Virus record (IMG/VR): IMGVR_UViG_3300031951_000024
Span: 1-64,000 of that record
Strand: one strand, 5' to 3'
Source of the DNA: a virus
DNA length: 64,000 bases
Numbering within the stretch: the stretch's first letter is position 1; every line of letters begins with the position of its first letter. The translations under genes and the position numbers were made by a program. Positions 6,191 through 14,188 of this stretch are shown here, piece after piece. The notes under the pieces were generated by a model, which saw only the letters and a program-made list of their open reading frames with translations, was not told the origin of the DNA and searched no databases.

Positions 6191-6484
6191 ATGAGTGATA
6201 AGATAGAATTAATTAAAAATAGAATAATAGACTTTGGTTGTGATTGTTGGGTAACCGATGAAGATTTTGTATTATTTAAAGATGGTTTTATTAAAAACTT
6301 ACCAATAAATAACACATTAAATTTAATTGGTGGAATATATCCTATGTCTATAGATTCATTAGCTTTATTATGTATTGACCAACATCAAACAAGTAAGGAA
6401 ATTAAAGAAGGTAAATATGATAATTTTGTTGGTAAAACTACTAAAGAAATGTTTAATGAAATTTTAAAAATAAATAAAAAATGA
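6191..6484 (+). CDS. Unknown small protein
   Basis: 97 aa from the ATG at 6191; an in-frame GTG at 6173 overlaps the promoter -7 box and is rejected. The sequence shows a mixed alpha/beta pattern (IELIKNRIIDFGCDCWVTDEDF, GGIYPMSIDSLALLCIDQHQ) with several Cys residues. No family recognised. It overlaps the next gene by 4 nt (ATGA) and lies in the unit that follows structured repeat S4. Confidence 0.55.
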   Translation: MSDKIELIKNRIIDFGCDCWVTDEDFVLFKDGFIKNLPINNTLNLIGGIYPMSIDSLALLCIDQHQTSKEIKEGKYDNFVGKTTKEMFNEILKINKK

Positions 6485-6687
6485 AAACACTATTTAACGC
6501 TGGTTGTTATAGATTAACAACAACTAAAAAAACTACAAAAGGTTTAAAAATGGAAGAATACATTGTTTTAATTAGTGGTTATGAACCCTTCTTAAAAATG
6601 GAATCAATATGGTCAATAAAAAATAATTGTTTTGTCAGTGACGATATTCTAAGAGCTGTGGAAACTAAATATGAAAAAATTAATTAA
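6481..6687 (+). CDS. Unknown small protein
   Basis: 68 aa. Translation is probably coupled to the preceding gene through the ATGA overlap. A later ATG at residue 24 (MEEYIVLISGYEPF) is a possible alternative start, because residues 1-23 are Thr/Lys-rich and low in complexity. No family recognised. Confidence 0.45.
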   Translation: MKTLFNAGCYRLTTTKKTTKGLKMEEYIVLISGYEPFLKMESIWSIKNNCFVSDDILRAVETKYEKIN

Positions 6688-6698
6688 TAAAAAAAATT

Positions 6699-6803
6699 AT
6701 GGGAGAATTATTAAAAACATTAAAAGAACAAAACTCAAATGAATTAATCACAAAATGGGAAAATATTGGTTTTTTGACCAATACAAAAAATAGCCGGTCA
6801 TAG
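6699..6803 (+). CDS. Possible 34-aa peptide overlapping integrase remnant
   Basis: A 34-codon ORF, MGELLKTLKEQNSNELITKW and on, preceded by an A-rich run. Its second half runs in another frame over the start of the recombinase remnant, so it may be the fused end of a disrupted gene rather than a real protein. Confidence 0.25.
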   Translation: MGELLKTLKEQNSNELITKWENIGFLTNTKNSRS

Positions 6804-6876
6804 TAATGTAAAAACAACTGAGATATACACCCACGTCTCAAATCAATTATTATCTAAAATTAAATTACCAATCTAA
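6778..6876 (+). pseudogene. C-terminal remnant of a tyrosine recombinase/integrase
   Basis: The frame from 6778 to the TAA at 6874-6876 reads PIQKIAGHSNVKTTEIYTHV and on to LLSKIKLPI. GHSNVKTTEIYTHVS is the classic C-terminal box of XerC/D-like integrases, with the second active-site His in GHS and the catalytic Tyr in IYTH. A TGA directly upstream ends the frame, and no core catalytic domain is present nearby, so this is a decayed fragment. It sits less than 700 nt from the attC-like repeats and is a possible relic of the enzyme that moved them. Confidence 0.8.
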
Positions 6877-6898
6877 TTTTTTTTATTATATTTGTATT

Positions 6899-7603
6899 AT
6901 GAAAAAATGGAAAATAACTTGTATTAGTGATACTCACACTAAACATAATAAACTAGATGGTTTTTTACCCGGTGGTGATATTCTTATTTGTGCTGGTGAT
7001 ATTACTAGTAGAGGATATCTTACCGAAATTGAAAATTTTGCAACTTGGTATGATAAAATTGATAATTACGACCATAAGATTTTTATTGCCGGAAACCACG
7101 ATTTTGGCTTCCAGGATGATTTATTGAAGGTGAAAGGTATTCTTACCGGTTACAAAAATATTGATTACCTACAAGATGATTTTATGTTTCTTGGTGAAGG
7201 TGAAGTTGAGTATGATGACATGCTTAAAATATGGGGAACTCCTTGGCAGCCAGAATTTCATAACTGGGCATTTAATCTTCCTCGTGGTGAAAAACTTAAA
7301 GAGAAGTGGGATATGATTCCGGCCGGAACTGACATTCTTATTACTCACGGACCTCCTTATGGTAAACTTGATTATGTTGGTTATGGCAATATGAATGTTG
7401 GTTGCGAAGAACTTCTTAAAAGAATTGAGGAGATTAGACCCAAAATCAATATTTTTGGCCATATTCACGAAGGGTTTGGTTATGTATTTGATGGTCAAAC
7501 ACATTTCATCAATGCTGCGGTTCTTAATGGAAGATATGAATTTCGCAACAAACCGGTTACTTTTGAGTGGGATCAGGTGACAAATATTCTTGAATTTATC
7601 TAA
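6899..7603 (+). CDS. Calcineurin-like metallophosphoesterase
   Basis: 234 aa. All family motifs are present: SDTH (Asp11, His13), AGDI (Asp34), GNHD (66-69 region), LITHGPP (His150) and FGHIHEG (His188, His190). The overall pattern, including GTPWQPEFHNWAFN, is that of the MPPED/YfcE-like branch. It would bind two metal ions and hydrolyse phosphoester or cyclic nucleotide bonds in the cytoplasm. TATATTTG at 6887-6894 ends 4 nt before the ATG, suggesting a leaderless host-type transcript. It has no tag. Confidence 0.92.
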   Translation: MKKWKITCISDTHTKHNKLDGFLPGGDILICAGDITSRGYLTEIENFATWYDKIDNYDHKIFIAGNHDFGFQDDLLKVKGILTGYKNIDYLQDDFMFLGEGEVEYDDMLKIWGTPWQPEFHNWAFNLPRGEKLKEKWDMIPAGTDILITHGPPYGKLDYVGYGNMNVGCEELLKRIEEIRPKINIFGHIHEGFGYVFDGQTHFINAAVLNGRYEFRNKPVTFEWDQVTNILEFI

Positions 7604-7610
7604 TTTTATG

Positions 7611-7618
7611 ATATTTAT
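7611..7618 (+). promoter_or_regulatory. ATATTTAT box
   Basis: ATATTTAT, 22 nt before the ATG at 7641. Confidence 0.35.
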
Positions 7619-7640
7619 ATATTAGTAAAAACTAAATATT

Positions 7641-8168
7641 ATGGAAAAAAATCTAAGTGATAAACTTTTTGAAGAATTAAAAAAAAGAAATATCTTTGAG
7701 GAAGATGAAGATGAAGACGAACTTGAGGATGAAATGGAAGACGAGGAAGAGGACGAAGATGATGATGACGACACTGATGAGGTAGAAGATGATTCAGATT
7801 CAAACGATGACTTTTGTGATATGATGTGTAATATACTACACTCAAGAAATCAGGCTCACGTATTTCACCTACAAACAAAATCATACGCCGAACATATTGC
7901 TCTTAATGGTTATTATGATGCCGTTGTTCCTTTGTTTGATGCGATAGTTGAATCTTACCAAGGAAAGTATGGTATAATGAAAAACTTTAAGTCATTCAAA
8001 ATTGAGCAATACAAGAATGGTAAAAAGACAATTTCTTATTTTGAAAGACTACTTGATATAATTGAAGAAAATAGAGATTCAGTAGACGATAGTTTTATCC
8101 AAAACCAGATTGACACAGTTCAAGAACTAGTTAATTCAACACTTTATAAATTGAAATTTCTTAAATGA
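7641..8168 (+). CDS. DUF5856-like phage protein with acidic N-terminus
   Basis: 175 aa. Residues 21-55 are almost pure Asp/Glu and probably disordered. From about residue 60, NILHSRNQAHVFHLQTKSYA, EHIALNGYYDAVVPLFDAIV and ESYQGKYG match a family I know as DUF5856, common in large phages and helical with a ferritin-like look: the conserved His and Glu residues could bind metal. Function not established. It overlaps the next gene by 4 nt (ATGA). Confidence 0.75.
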   Translation: MEKNLSDKLFEELKKRNIFEEDEDEDELEDEMEDEEEDEDDDDDTDEVEDDSDSNDDFCDMMCNILHSRNQAHVFHLQTKSYAEHIALNGYYDAVVPLFDAIVESYQGKYGIMKNFKSFKIEQYKNGKKTISYFERLLDIIEENRDSVDDSFIQNQIDTVQELVNSTLYKLKFLK

Positions 8169-8530
8169 AAATCATAATTAATGAAAATGAAAAGAATCAA
8201 ATTTCCTCAAAACACGAGGAGTTTGATTCTGACATTTTACTTTTTTTAATGAGAAGAATTAAAGTTGAAGAAAAAAAACTTAATTGGTCTAACTTTGAAA
8301 CGGAAGAAGAACCTTTAAAGGTAATTGAATATACATTTGAAGGTTTTCCAGGTTATGGTTTTAATAGTTATAGAACTAAAAAAGAAATGATGAATAATAT
8401 TTTATCATTACTTGTTGAAGAAACAGATTTGATTGGTGATGATTTTTTTGAATTACCGGATCAACACCCAAAAAAACAGAAAATAATCAAAACAATTAGA
8501 AAATTTCTTAATAATGTTTTGAAAAATTAA
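8165..8530 (+). CDS. Unknown protein with class A-like start
   Basis: 121 aa. The start MKIIINENEKNQISSKHEE resembles a divergent class A/E tag (I-I-N-E-N-E-K in place of I-T-E-S-Q), the first tag-like sequence in the window. The body has a predicted helix and a VIEYTFEGFPGYGF beta segment. Translation is coupled to the DUF5856-like gene through an ATGA overlap. Family and role unknown. Confidence 0.6.
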   Translation: MKIIINENEKNQISSKHEEFDSDILLFLMRRIKVEEKKLNWSNFETEEEPLKVIEYTFEGFPGYGFNSYRTKKEMMNNILSLLVEETDLIGDDFFELPDQHPKKQKIIKTIRKFLNNVLKN

Positions 8531-8549
8531 AAAAAAAGAATTACATTTG
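8517..8549 (+). promoter_or_regulatory. Host-type promoter, TTTTG-N20-TACATTTG
   Basis: TTTTG at 8517-8521 and TACATTTG at 8542-8549 are separated by 20 nt, matching the Bacteroidetes consensus, 33 nt before the ATG at 8583. Confidence 0.55.
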
Positions 8550-8582
8550 TTTATTATTAATCATTAAATATCTAAAAAAAAG

Positions 8583-8834
8583 ATGGCAACAAAATCTGGA
8601 GTAAGAGGAAGGTACATTTGCAAAGTTGGTTTTTACGATGTCTATGCTAAAGACAGTTTTAAACCTAAAAAAGAAAGTAAGTTTAAGTATGCTAAACCGG
8701 ACGTAGCATCAACTGTTTATAACATCTACCACTCAAAAAAATTGGTTGAGAAAGGTTATAAGACAAAAGATCAGGCAGTTGATATGGCAAAATTCCTTTT
8801 GGGGGAAAAAGCCACAGTATACGGGATTAAATAA
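8583..8834 (+). CDS. Unknown small basic protein
   Basis: 83 aa, pI clearly basic, beginning MATKSGVRGRYICKVGFYDVYAKDSF and ending with a helix (DQAVDMAKFLLGEKATVYGI). Possibly a small nucleic-acid-binding or virion protein, but no family is recognised. It has its own promoter and its own terminator at 8838-8860, so it is a monocistronic unit and may be strongly expressed. Confidence 0.6.
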   Translation: MATKSGVRGRYICKVGFYDVYAKDSFKPKKESKFKYAKPDVASTVYNIYHSKKLVEKGYKTKDQAVDMAKFLLGEKATVYGIK

Positions 8835-8837
8835 AAG

Positions 8838-8860
8838 AAAGTCGGAGAAATCCGACTTTT
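8838..8860 (+). terminator. Rho-independent terminator
   Basis: AAAGTCGGA, loop GAAA, TCCGACTTTT: a 9-bp stem with a T-rich tail, between the convergent genes ending at 8834 and 8867. The symmetric A/T flanks may serve both strands. Confidence 0.8.
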
Positions 8861-8866
8861 CTGTTT

Positions 8867-9424
8867 TTATCCCCAGGAACCATATGATGCAAATTTAAAA
8901 CCATAACTTTCCGCCATTGTGTCAACGTAGTCCTCAATTAATCCCCTAATCCAATTTGACACATCGTGGTATAAATCATCCATTTCTTCAGGCATTAATT
9001 CAGACCAGGTAACAAAAACGCCACCATCAGTTTCAAAGTTACCATCTAACACATCAAAAACAAACTCAATTTCATCAACTTCACCATCTTTGTAATCAAC
9101 AGATGTTACACCATAAAGTTCAAAAGTAAAAGTATCCGGACCACGAAAATCAAGCACCTTAGATAAGTCCCTATCAGTTAATACTTTATTTTCAATTGAT
9201 TTTTCAAAGTACTCAAAAGCTTTTTCTTTTCCACCAACAAAATCAAAATATGCAACTTTTATATCATCATAGAACGAATCTAATTTTTTTCTTTTAATAT
9301 CAATATGTGGTATTGTAGGAACATTACCAGAGTCAACATCCTTTTGCCACAACTTCCTAAAATAGTTTAACACCATTTCAGTTTTGTTATCTTCTCTTAA
9401 TATATTTCTAATTAACTCTTTCAT
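8867..9424 (-). CDS. Class C tagged protein, paralog of upstream gene
   Basis: 185 aa. The tag MKELIRNILREDN ends in the predicted cleavage motif L-R-E at about residue 11. The body (NYFRKLWQKDVDSGNVP, FVFDVLDGNF, then a C-terminal helix with YHDVSNWIRGLIEDYVD and YGFKFASYG) is a paralog of the C-terminal half of the next gene upstream. Third of a minus-strand run in which each start overlaps or abuts the previous stop. Function unknown; inferred to be a packaged protein. Confidence 0.7.
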   Translation of the reverse strand: MKELIRNILREDNKTEMVLNYFRKLWQKDVDSGNVPTIPHIDIKRKKLDSFYDDIKVAYFDFVGGKEKAFEYFEKSIENKVLTDRDLSKVLDFRGPDTFTFELYGVTSVDYKDGEVDEIEFVFDVLDGNFETDGGVFVTWSELMPEEMDDLYHDVSNWIRGLIEDYVDTMAESYGFKFASYGSWG

Positions 9425-10407
9425 TACCAGTTAAAATCAACGTAAGGATAACTAACGGCACCCTTTTTATAACCAAATGTTTTTAAAATATTATCAACAA
9501 AACCTTCTACAATCTCACTAACAGCATCTTTAAAATCGTGGTATTCAAGAAAATCAGACATTGGTATATCACCACTTGAAAAGTGTAATGTTTCACCAAC
9601 TTCAGGTTCTAAAAATGAACCATCTAAAACAACAAATTCGCCAGCAATGTAACTTTCATCAAAATACGTATCTGTACTAGGCTTTTCACCAACTTGAATA
9701 TCTGTAAATTTAATTGTTATTTTTCCTTCTGGGATATCTTTCATACCAGTAATATAATCTTCTGTGAATGTTTGGTTTAAAAGATACATTTTAATTGCTT
9801 CCAATTTACTGTTTGTGTCCCAACCCATATACTCAGCAAAGTATTGAATAATCTCATTTTGCTTTTCAATAAGACCAAGTCTTTCTAAATTACCAATCAT
9901 TGGAATTTTACCTTCTTTTTTTTCTTTGTCCCAGATTTTAAAAAAATATTGTTTGAGTGGGTTTTTACTAGTTGATTCTTGAATGTTTTGAATTACCCGG
10001 TCATCATCATCCTCAATTTCACCAATACCACCGGATCTAGTTACATAGATATAATCTAAAGAAAGTCCTCTATTTCTAACATAATCATTTATGAAATAGG
10101 TTAGAGATTCCGGATTATCCATAATCCGTGTTAAAACATCATAAATTTCAGATTGAATAGACAACTCAGCATCCGTTAACATAAAAATAATAGTACCTTT
10201 TGGTGTCGCAAGGTATTCCATTTGATATCTTTTATTTTCCCAGTGCTCAAGTTTAAAAGACTCTAAAAATTTTATTGCTAGTTTTTTCTTTTTAGGGTAA
10301 GCCTTAATGATATCGTCATTACTTTCCATCATAGAATTGTAAATAAATCTATCTGGTAAAAACATTGAGGTTTCCTCTTGTAATATATGTCTAATTAATT
10401 TTTTCAT
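9424..10407 (-). CDS. Class C tagged two-module protein
   Basis: 327 aa. The tag MKKLIRHILQEETS is followed by a first module (about 15-135, unknown), then a linker reading RVIQNIQESTSKNPLK that resembles a decayed second tag, then a second module (about 150-327: YFFKIWDKEKKEGKIPMIG, EFVVLDGSFLEPEVG, YHDFKDAVSEIVEGFVD) paralogous to the gene at 8867. It looks like a fusion of two once-separate tagged genes. One-nt junctions on both sides imply an operon read from 11027. Function unknown. Confidence 0.7.
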   Translation of the reverse strand: MKKLIRHILQEETSMFLPDRFIYNSMMESNDDIIKAYPKKKKLAIKFLESFKLEHWENKRYQMEYLATPKGTIIFMLTDAELSIQSEIYDVLTRIMDNPESLTYFINDYVRNRGLSLDYIYVTRSGGIGEIEDDDDRVIQNIQESTSKNPLKQYFFKIWDKEKKEGKIPMIGNLERLGLIEKQNEIIQYFAEYMGWDTNSKLEAIKMYLLNQTFTEDYITGMKDIPEGKITIKFTDIQVGEKPSTDTYFDESYIAGEFVVLDGSFLEPEVGETLHFSSGDIPMSDFLEYHDFKDAVSEIVEGFVDNILKTFGYKKGAVSYPYVDFNW

Positions 10408-11027
10408 TACTCACGAAAATTTATTATAACCCAGATTTGCTCAAAAGAATTCTGTAATTCCTCATCATCCATTTCTTCCCAATATCTCCTTCCTCTTCCA
10501 CTTGATTCTATATAGTCAAGCATTTGTTCTCTATTATAATTTGGAACACTTTTTACCATTTCAGATTGACATAAACCATTTTTATAATCGTACTCTTGAC
10601 CATCATCTAAATCGTTAAATTGAATTCCATATTTTTGTGATATTGTATTTAGATAATTATCCTCAAAAAATTCTGTTAAAAGATGTAAGGCCAATGATTT
10701 TCTGATATTAAATGTTGAAGTTAATTGATTTACAATCTTTTTATCAAACGTAACACGACCATATGGGTCAATTTTTGTTCCTTCTGGTGTATCATAATCA
10801 TCCCACCCTGGTTCATCACCACCAATAAAATTGACAACCTTTTTACCATTTAAACAAAATTCTACATCAATATTTCCATAAGTTTTTTTTGGGTCTTTAT
10901 AGTCAACTTTGAAATTTTTAAATAAAGAAGTAATTTTTTTCATAATTACAGTATTAAGTTCTGGACTTAATCTTCTGTACTTACTTTGTATAGTTTCCCT
11001 TAAAACCTGACGAATCAAATCTTTCAT
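10407..11027 (-). CDS. Class C tagged protein, first gene of minus-strand operon
   Basis: 206 aa from the ATG at 11027, chosen because it gives the tag MKDLIRQVLRETIQ and lies 5 nt after a GTATTTAT box; a longer frame reaches 11075. The remainder is acidic (EFCLNGKKVVNFIGGDEPGWDDYDT, NDLDDGQEYDYKNG) with a C-terminal E-E-M-D-D-E-E stretch. Unrecognised. Acidic, tagged and in a three-gene run of similar proteins, consistent with an internal head protein. Confidence 0.7.
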   Translation of the reverse strand: MKDLIRQVLRETIQSKYRRLSPELNTVIMKKITSLFKNFKVDYKDPKKTYGNIDVEFCLNGKKVVNFIGGDEPGWDDYDTPEGTKIDPYGRVTFDKKIVNQLTSTFNIRKSLALHLLTEFFEDNYLNTISQKYGIQFNDLDDGQEYDYKNGLCQSEMVKSVPNYNREQMLDYIESSGRGRRYWEEMDDEELQNSFEQIWVIINFRE

Positions 11028-11032
11028 ACCTA

Positions 11033-11040
11033 ATAAATAC
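11033..11040 (-). promoter_or_regulatory. GTATTTAT box
   Basis: Minus-strand GTATTTAT, 5 nt before the ATG at 11027. Confidence 0.5.
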
Positions 11041-11086
11041 TTCAAAAATATGATTATTAAAGTTATACTTATCAAAAAGACACATT

Positions 11087-11440
11087 ATGGCACATCCTTT
11101 AATTCACGCAAAAAGCTCAGTTAAGAAATATGGAGGAAAAGTAGAAGACTACATCCATATTCACAATTGGTTTGATCAGACAAAGGCCTGGTTTGGACAT
11201 TCATATCATAGAATGTTCCGACATCATTCAGAAGGTATATTTGAATGTGAAAAGATATTTGGAGAGTCCTTTATTAATAGTGATGGAAAAACTGTGTATA
11301 CAAGATACGTTGGGGAAGATCACGTAAAGGAAGATTGTTACAACTATGTACCATCAGCAAAAGAATGGATAAAAGCAATTGAATCCAAGGAGAAACCTAT
11401 CTGGATGATGAGAACTTTAGAGCTTAAATTTGATGACTAG
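11087..11440 (+). CDS. DUF6915-like conserved phage protein
   Basis: 117 aa. MAHPLIHAKSSVKKYGGKVE, then HNWFDQTKAWF, HRMFRHHSEGIFECEKIFG and a VGEDHVKEDC motif are typical of a conserved phage family I know as DUF6915. The clustered His residues (HRMFRHH, EDHVKED) suggest metal binding. No catalytic role is established. It has no tag and stands alone between a minus-strand operon and the paralog array. Confidence 0.75.
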   Translation: MAHPLIHAKSSVKKYGGKVEDYIHIHNWFDQTKAWFGHSYHRMFRHHSEGIFECEKIFGESFINSDGKTVYTRYVGEDHVKEDCYNYVPSAKEWIKAIESKEKPIWMMRTLELKFDD

Positions 11441-11441
11441 G

Positions 11442-11449
11442 ATATTTAT
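11442..11449 (+). promoter_or_regulatory. ATATTTAT box before paralog array
   Basis: ATATTTAT ends 5 nt before the ATG at 11455 and is the only such box before the six-gene array. Confidence 0.5.
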
Positions 11450-11454
11450 TTAAT

Positions 11455-12123
11455 ATGAAAAAAAAATTTAAAGTTCTAATGTCTTTTTTTAAGTCATTAA
11501 AGAAAGATAATATATCATTTTCTTTTGCATATTATGATGGAGAAGTTGACTGGTACAGCTTTAGTAGTAATATGTCAGTACCAGGAAATATTAGAGATAT
11601 AATAACTGGTATTGCAATATTTTTAGCTGAAGAATATGATATAGAACAACTTTATAGTGAAACAGAATATAAAAGTATTACTTTAGATTTAAAACCATCT
11701 GAAAATAAAATGTTTTATAGTGTTAGATGTGAAAATTTTGACGAACAACCTGACACATATTCTGATGACATAAGAGATGAAGAAGTTTTAGAATTTCTTA
11801 AAGAAAAAGGTATTGAATCTGTAAAAGGACAATTTAGTGGTTATGGTGATTCCGGTGAAATACACGAGGATATTGAAATTAATGGTCAAACCGAAATTGT
11901 AAGATGGGGTGGTGAATATGAAAAACTATTAAATTATCTTTATGACAGATTAGAAGCCGCATTTGGAGGATGGGAAATAGATGACGGATCCAGAGGTGAG
12001 TTTGAAATTGCTGAGTATTATGGAACAACAAAAATGATTACAATAGAACAAACTTGGCAGCAGAGAGTCTGGAACGATTGTCAGGACCCAATTGAAATAA
12101 CCGAAGATATGTTAAACGAATGA
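11455..12123 (+). CDS. Paralog array member 1 (subtype A)
   Basis: 222 aa. The start MKKKFKVLMSFFKSLKKDN matches the basic amphipathic start shared by all six array genes. The body is acidic. Subtype A features are GYGDSGEIHEDIEI, then a helix ending AFGGWEIDDGSRGEFEIAE, a G-G-W-E-x-x-x-G-S-x-G pattern that I also associate with the DUF6878 family. The next gene starts within its stop (ATGA). Function unknown; the high copy number and diversified interior suggest variation under selection. Confidence 0.7.
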   Translation: MKKKFKVLMSFFKSLKKDNISFSFAYYDGEVDWYSFSSNMSVPGNIRDIITGIAIFLAEEYDIEQLYSETEYKSITLDLKPSENKMFYSVRCENFDEQPDTYSDDIRDEEVLEFLKEKGIESVKGQFSGYGDSGEIHEDIEINGQTEIVRWGGEYEKLLNYLYDRLEAAFGGWEIDDGSRGEFEIAEYYGTTKMITIEQTWQQRVWNDCQDPIEITEDMLNE

Positions 12124-12815
12124 AAAATAAATTAAAAGCACTTTTTGCATATTTTAGAGGGTTTAAACAAGAGGAGTTGTTTTTCAACGTAACTTTTGGT
12201 TATAACACAATTGAAGAGTTTAGTGATATATCTTTAGGTGGTACTAGAAAGTTTATAGAACCGGCAAAACCAATTCGTGATATTATAGAAGAGGTTATTA
12301 AAAAACTTATGCCAACATTTCATCATTATAATGATTATAACGAAGATGATTGGTGGTCATTAGAAGTTAGTATTTATCCATTTGAAAATGAGATACATTT
12401 TACAAGTGAGTGCAAATACGCAAATTCAGTTCCAGAACAACTACAAATGGAGTTTTCTGATTTATCTGAAGAATTCCAGGATAAGATAACCGAAATTGAA
12501 GAAGAAAATAATTTAACAAAAATTCAGTTTGATTTTAGAGGTATTTGGGATGTTGAAATTTTTAATATTCTTTTTGATGACAAGTTTATTAAAACAACAA
12601 ATGAACTTGATATGTTATTTCACGATGTAACATACGAGTTAATGTCAAAAAATTATGGAAAATACTGGACCGATGATGGTGGTTTTACTGGAGATATCAC
12701 AATATGGGGTGATGATATTTTCCTTGACCTTGAGAACAGACTTGTTGAATGGGGCAATACAGATATGGACATTACAATAACGCCAGATTTTTTTGATGAT
12801 ACGGATGAAAAATAA
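12120..12815 (+). CDS. Paralog array member 2 (subtype B)
   Basis: 231 aa. The start MKNKLKALFAYFRGFKQEE belongs to the array family. Subtype B features are SLEVSIYPFENEIHFTSE, IQFDFRGIWDVEIFN and YWTDDGGFTGDI in the region where subtype A has GGWEI. ATGA overlap with member 1. Acidic, soluble, no known function. Confidence 0.7.
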   Translation: MKNKLKALFAYFRGFKQEELFFNVTFGYNTIEEFSDISLGGTRKFIEPAKPIRDIIEEVIKKLMPTFHHYNDYNEDDWWSLEVSIYPFENEIHFTSECKYANSVPEQLQMEFSDLSEEFQDKITEIEEENNLTKIQFDFRGIWDVEIFNILFDDKFIKTTNELDMLFHDVTYELMSKNYGKYWTDDGGFTGDITIWGDDIFLDLENRLVEWGNTDMDITITPDFFDDTDEK

Positions 12816-13500
12816 ATTAAAAATGATATTAGCCTATTTTAGGGGTTTTAATAAACCACGAGCCGATATAGAATTTGATATGGTTGATTGGGAATTTAAT
12901 GATGACGGACTTTGTATGATTGATGGTAAAGAAACGAATACGAATTTAACAATTAACAATGCAATAAAATCACTTTTTAGTAGAAAATTAAAAAGAGAAA
13001 TTTTAGACAATGTTTCAAGGGAGTATTCTGATTATTGGATTTTAAGTATTACTATTAGACCATTTGATAATCAAATAATTGTTACCGCCAAAGACTATCA
13101 AAAATTTACAGAAAAAAAAGAAAAAAAAACATATTTAAAAAGATTGCAGGATTGGGCTATTGTTGAATTAGAAAAACATATAAAAGACGATAATAATTTT
13201 ATTGAAATTGATTTTTGGATGGGTGTAGATGAAGGTGAAGTTACAAATTTGAATATAAATGGTGATGAAAAAAACATTTATGAATTAGACTCAAATATTG
13301 AAGAGAAATATTATGATATAGCTCAAAACATTATGGATGTTGTAGATCAATCTATTGAATGGGGAATTGACGGAGTTAGTGGTAGCGTGAGAATAGAAAA
13401 GAATAAAATAGAAGTAAGCTACAAACACCATCAAGAAAGATTACTTCCGAGTAATATGAGAATAGAATTAACACCAAATAATATAGAAGATTATGAATAA
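12805..13500 (+). CDS. Paralog array member 3 (subtype B)
   Basis: 231 aa from the ATG at 12805, chosen because it gives the array start MKNKLKMILAYFRGFNKP; an in-frame ATG at 12793 adds four residues. Subtype B: LSITIRPFDNQIIVTAK, IEIDFWMGVDEGEVTN and WGIDGVSGSVRIE. It overlaps members 2 and 4. Unknown function. Confidence 0.7.
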   Translation: MKNKLKMILAYFRGFNKPRADIEFDMVDWEFNDDGLCMIDGKETNTNLTINNAIKSLFSRKLKREILDNVSREYSDYWILSITIRPFDNQIIVTAKDYQKFTEKKEKKTYLKRLQDWAIVELEKHIKDDNNFIEIDFWMGVDEGEVTNLNINGDEKNIYELDSNIEEKYYDIAQNIMDVVDQSIEWGIDGVSGSVRIEKNKIEVSYKHHQERLLPSNMRIELTPNNIEDYE

Positions 13501-14188
13501 AAAATTTAAAGCCCTTTTAGGGTATGTTAGAGGTCTAAATTGTAACATTGATTTTACAATACAATTTTATAATGATGGAGATTCAATTGATTATATAGAT
13601 TTTACTTGTGCAAAAAACCCAGGATTTCAGATGTCATCAAATATGGAGCAAATATTTTATGATATCGCTGAATTGTACGCTGAAGATTTATATGATGGTG
13701 GGCTTGGAAGTTATGGTGATGGAAGTGATTACTTTACTGTTGATGGGACAATATATCCAGATAGATTAGTTTTTGAAAGTACAGATTTTACTCAGTATGG
13801 AACAGAAGATTCTGGAATATATTATGATAGGGATGAAGATGGTGAAAGTGTTTCTCAGTATTTTGAAGAATTTGATAAATTTTTAGATAAAGAAGGAATT
13901 GATTCACTTGAAATAACTTACGATGGTGGTGGCGATAGTGGACAAGTTCACGATAGTTATTCTTCAAGAAAAAAATCTGGAACAATAACTAGAGAAATTG
14001 AAAATATTTGTTATCAGTTACTTGAAGATTTTGGTGGTTGGGAGATAAATGAAGGATCCCAAGGAACAATTGAAGTTACAAGAAACCATATTGAAGTTAT
14101 GCACGAATGGAATACAAATGATGATGTTACCGAAAGTTTAGACATTGTAGTTACACTAGATAATTTAAAACAAGAAGATGAAGAATAA
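13493..14188 (+). CDS. Paralog array member 4 (subtype A)
   Basis: 231 aa. The start MNKKFKALLGYVRGLN is followed by YDGGGDSGQVHDSY and DFGGWEINEGSQGTIEV, matching member 1, so subtypes run A-B-B-A-B plus a divergent sixth. This order fits tandem duplication of an A-B pair followed by local change. Overlaps both neighbours. Unknown function. Confidence 0.7.
   Translation: MNKKFKALLGYVRGLNCNIDFTIQFYNDGDSIDYIDFTCAKNPGFQMSSNMEQIFYDIAELYAEDLYDGGLGSYGDGSDYFTVDGTIYPDRLVFESTDFTQYGTEDSGIYYDRDEDGESVSQYFEEFDKFLDKEGIDSLEITYDGGGDSGQVHDSYSSRKKSGTITREIENICYQLLEDFGGWEINEGSQGTIEVTRNHIEVMHEWNTNDDVTESLDIVVTLDNLKQEDEE

Noticed and set aside
6191-6687. A fifth attC-like site closing the unit after S4
   Set aside because: I looked for the complement of GTTATACATAGT downstream and found no matching arm before the recombinase remnant.
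7639-7884. Minus-strand ORF rich in His/Leu/Pro opposite the acidic gene
   Set aside because: It is the mirror of the Asp/Glu-rich codons of the gene at 7641.
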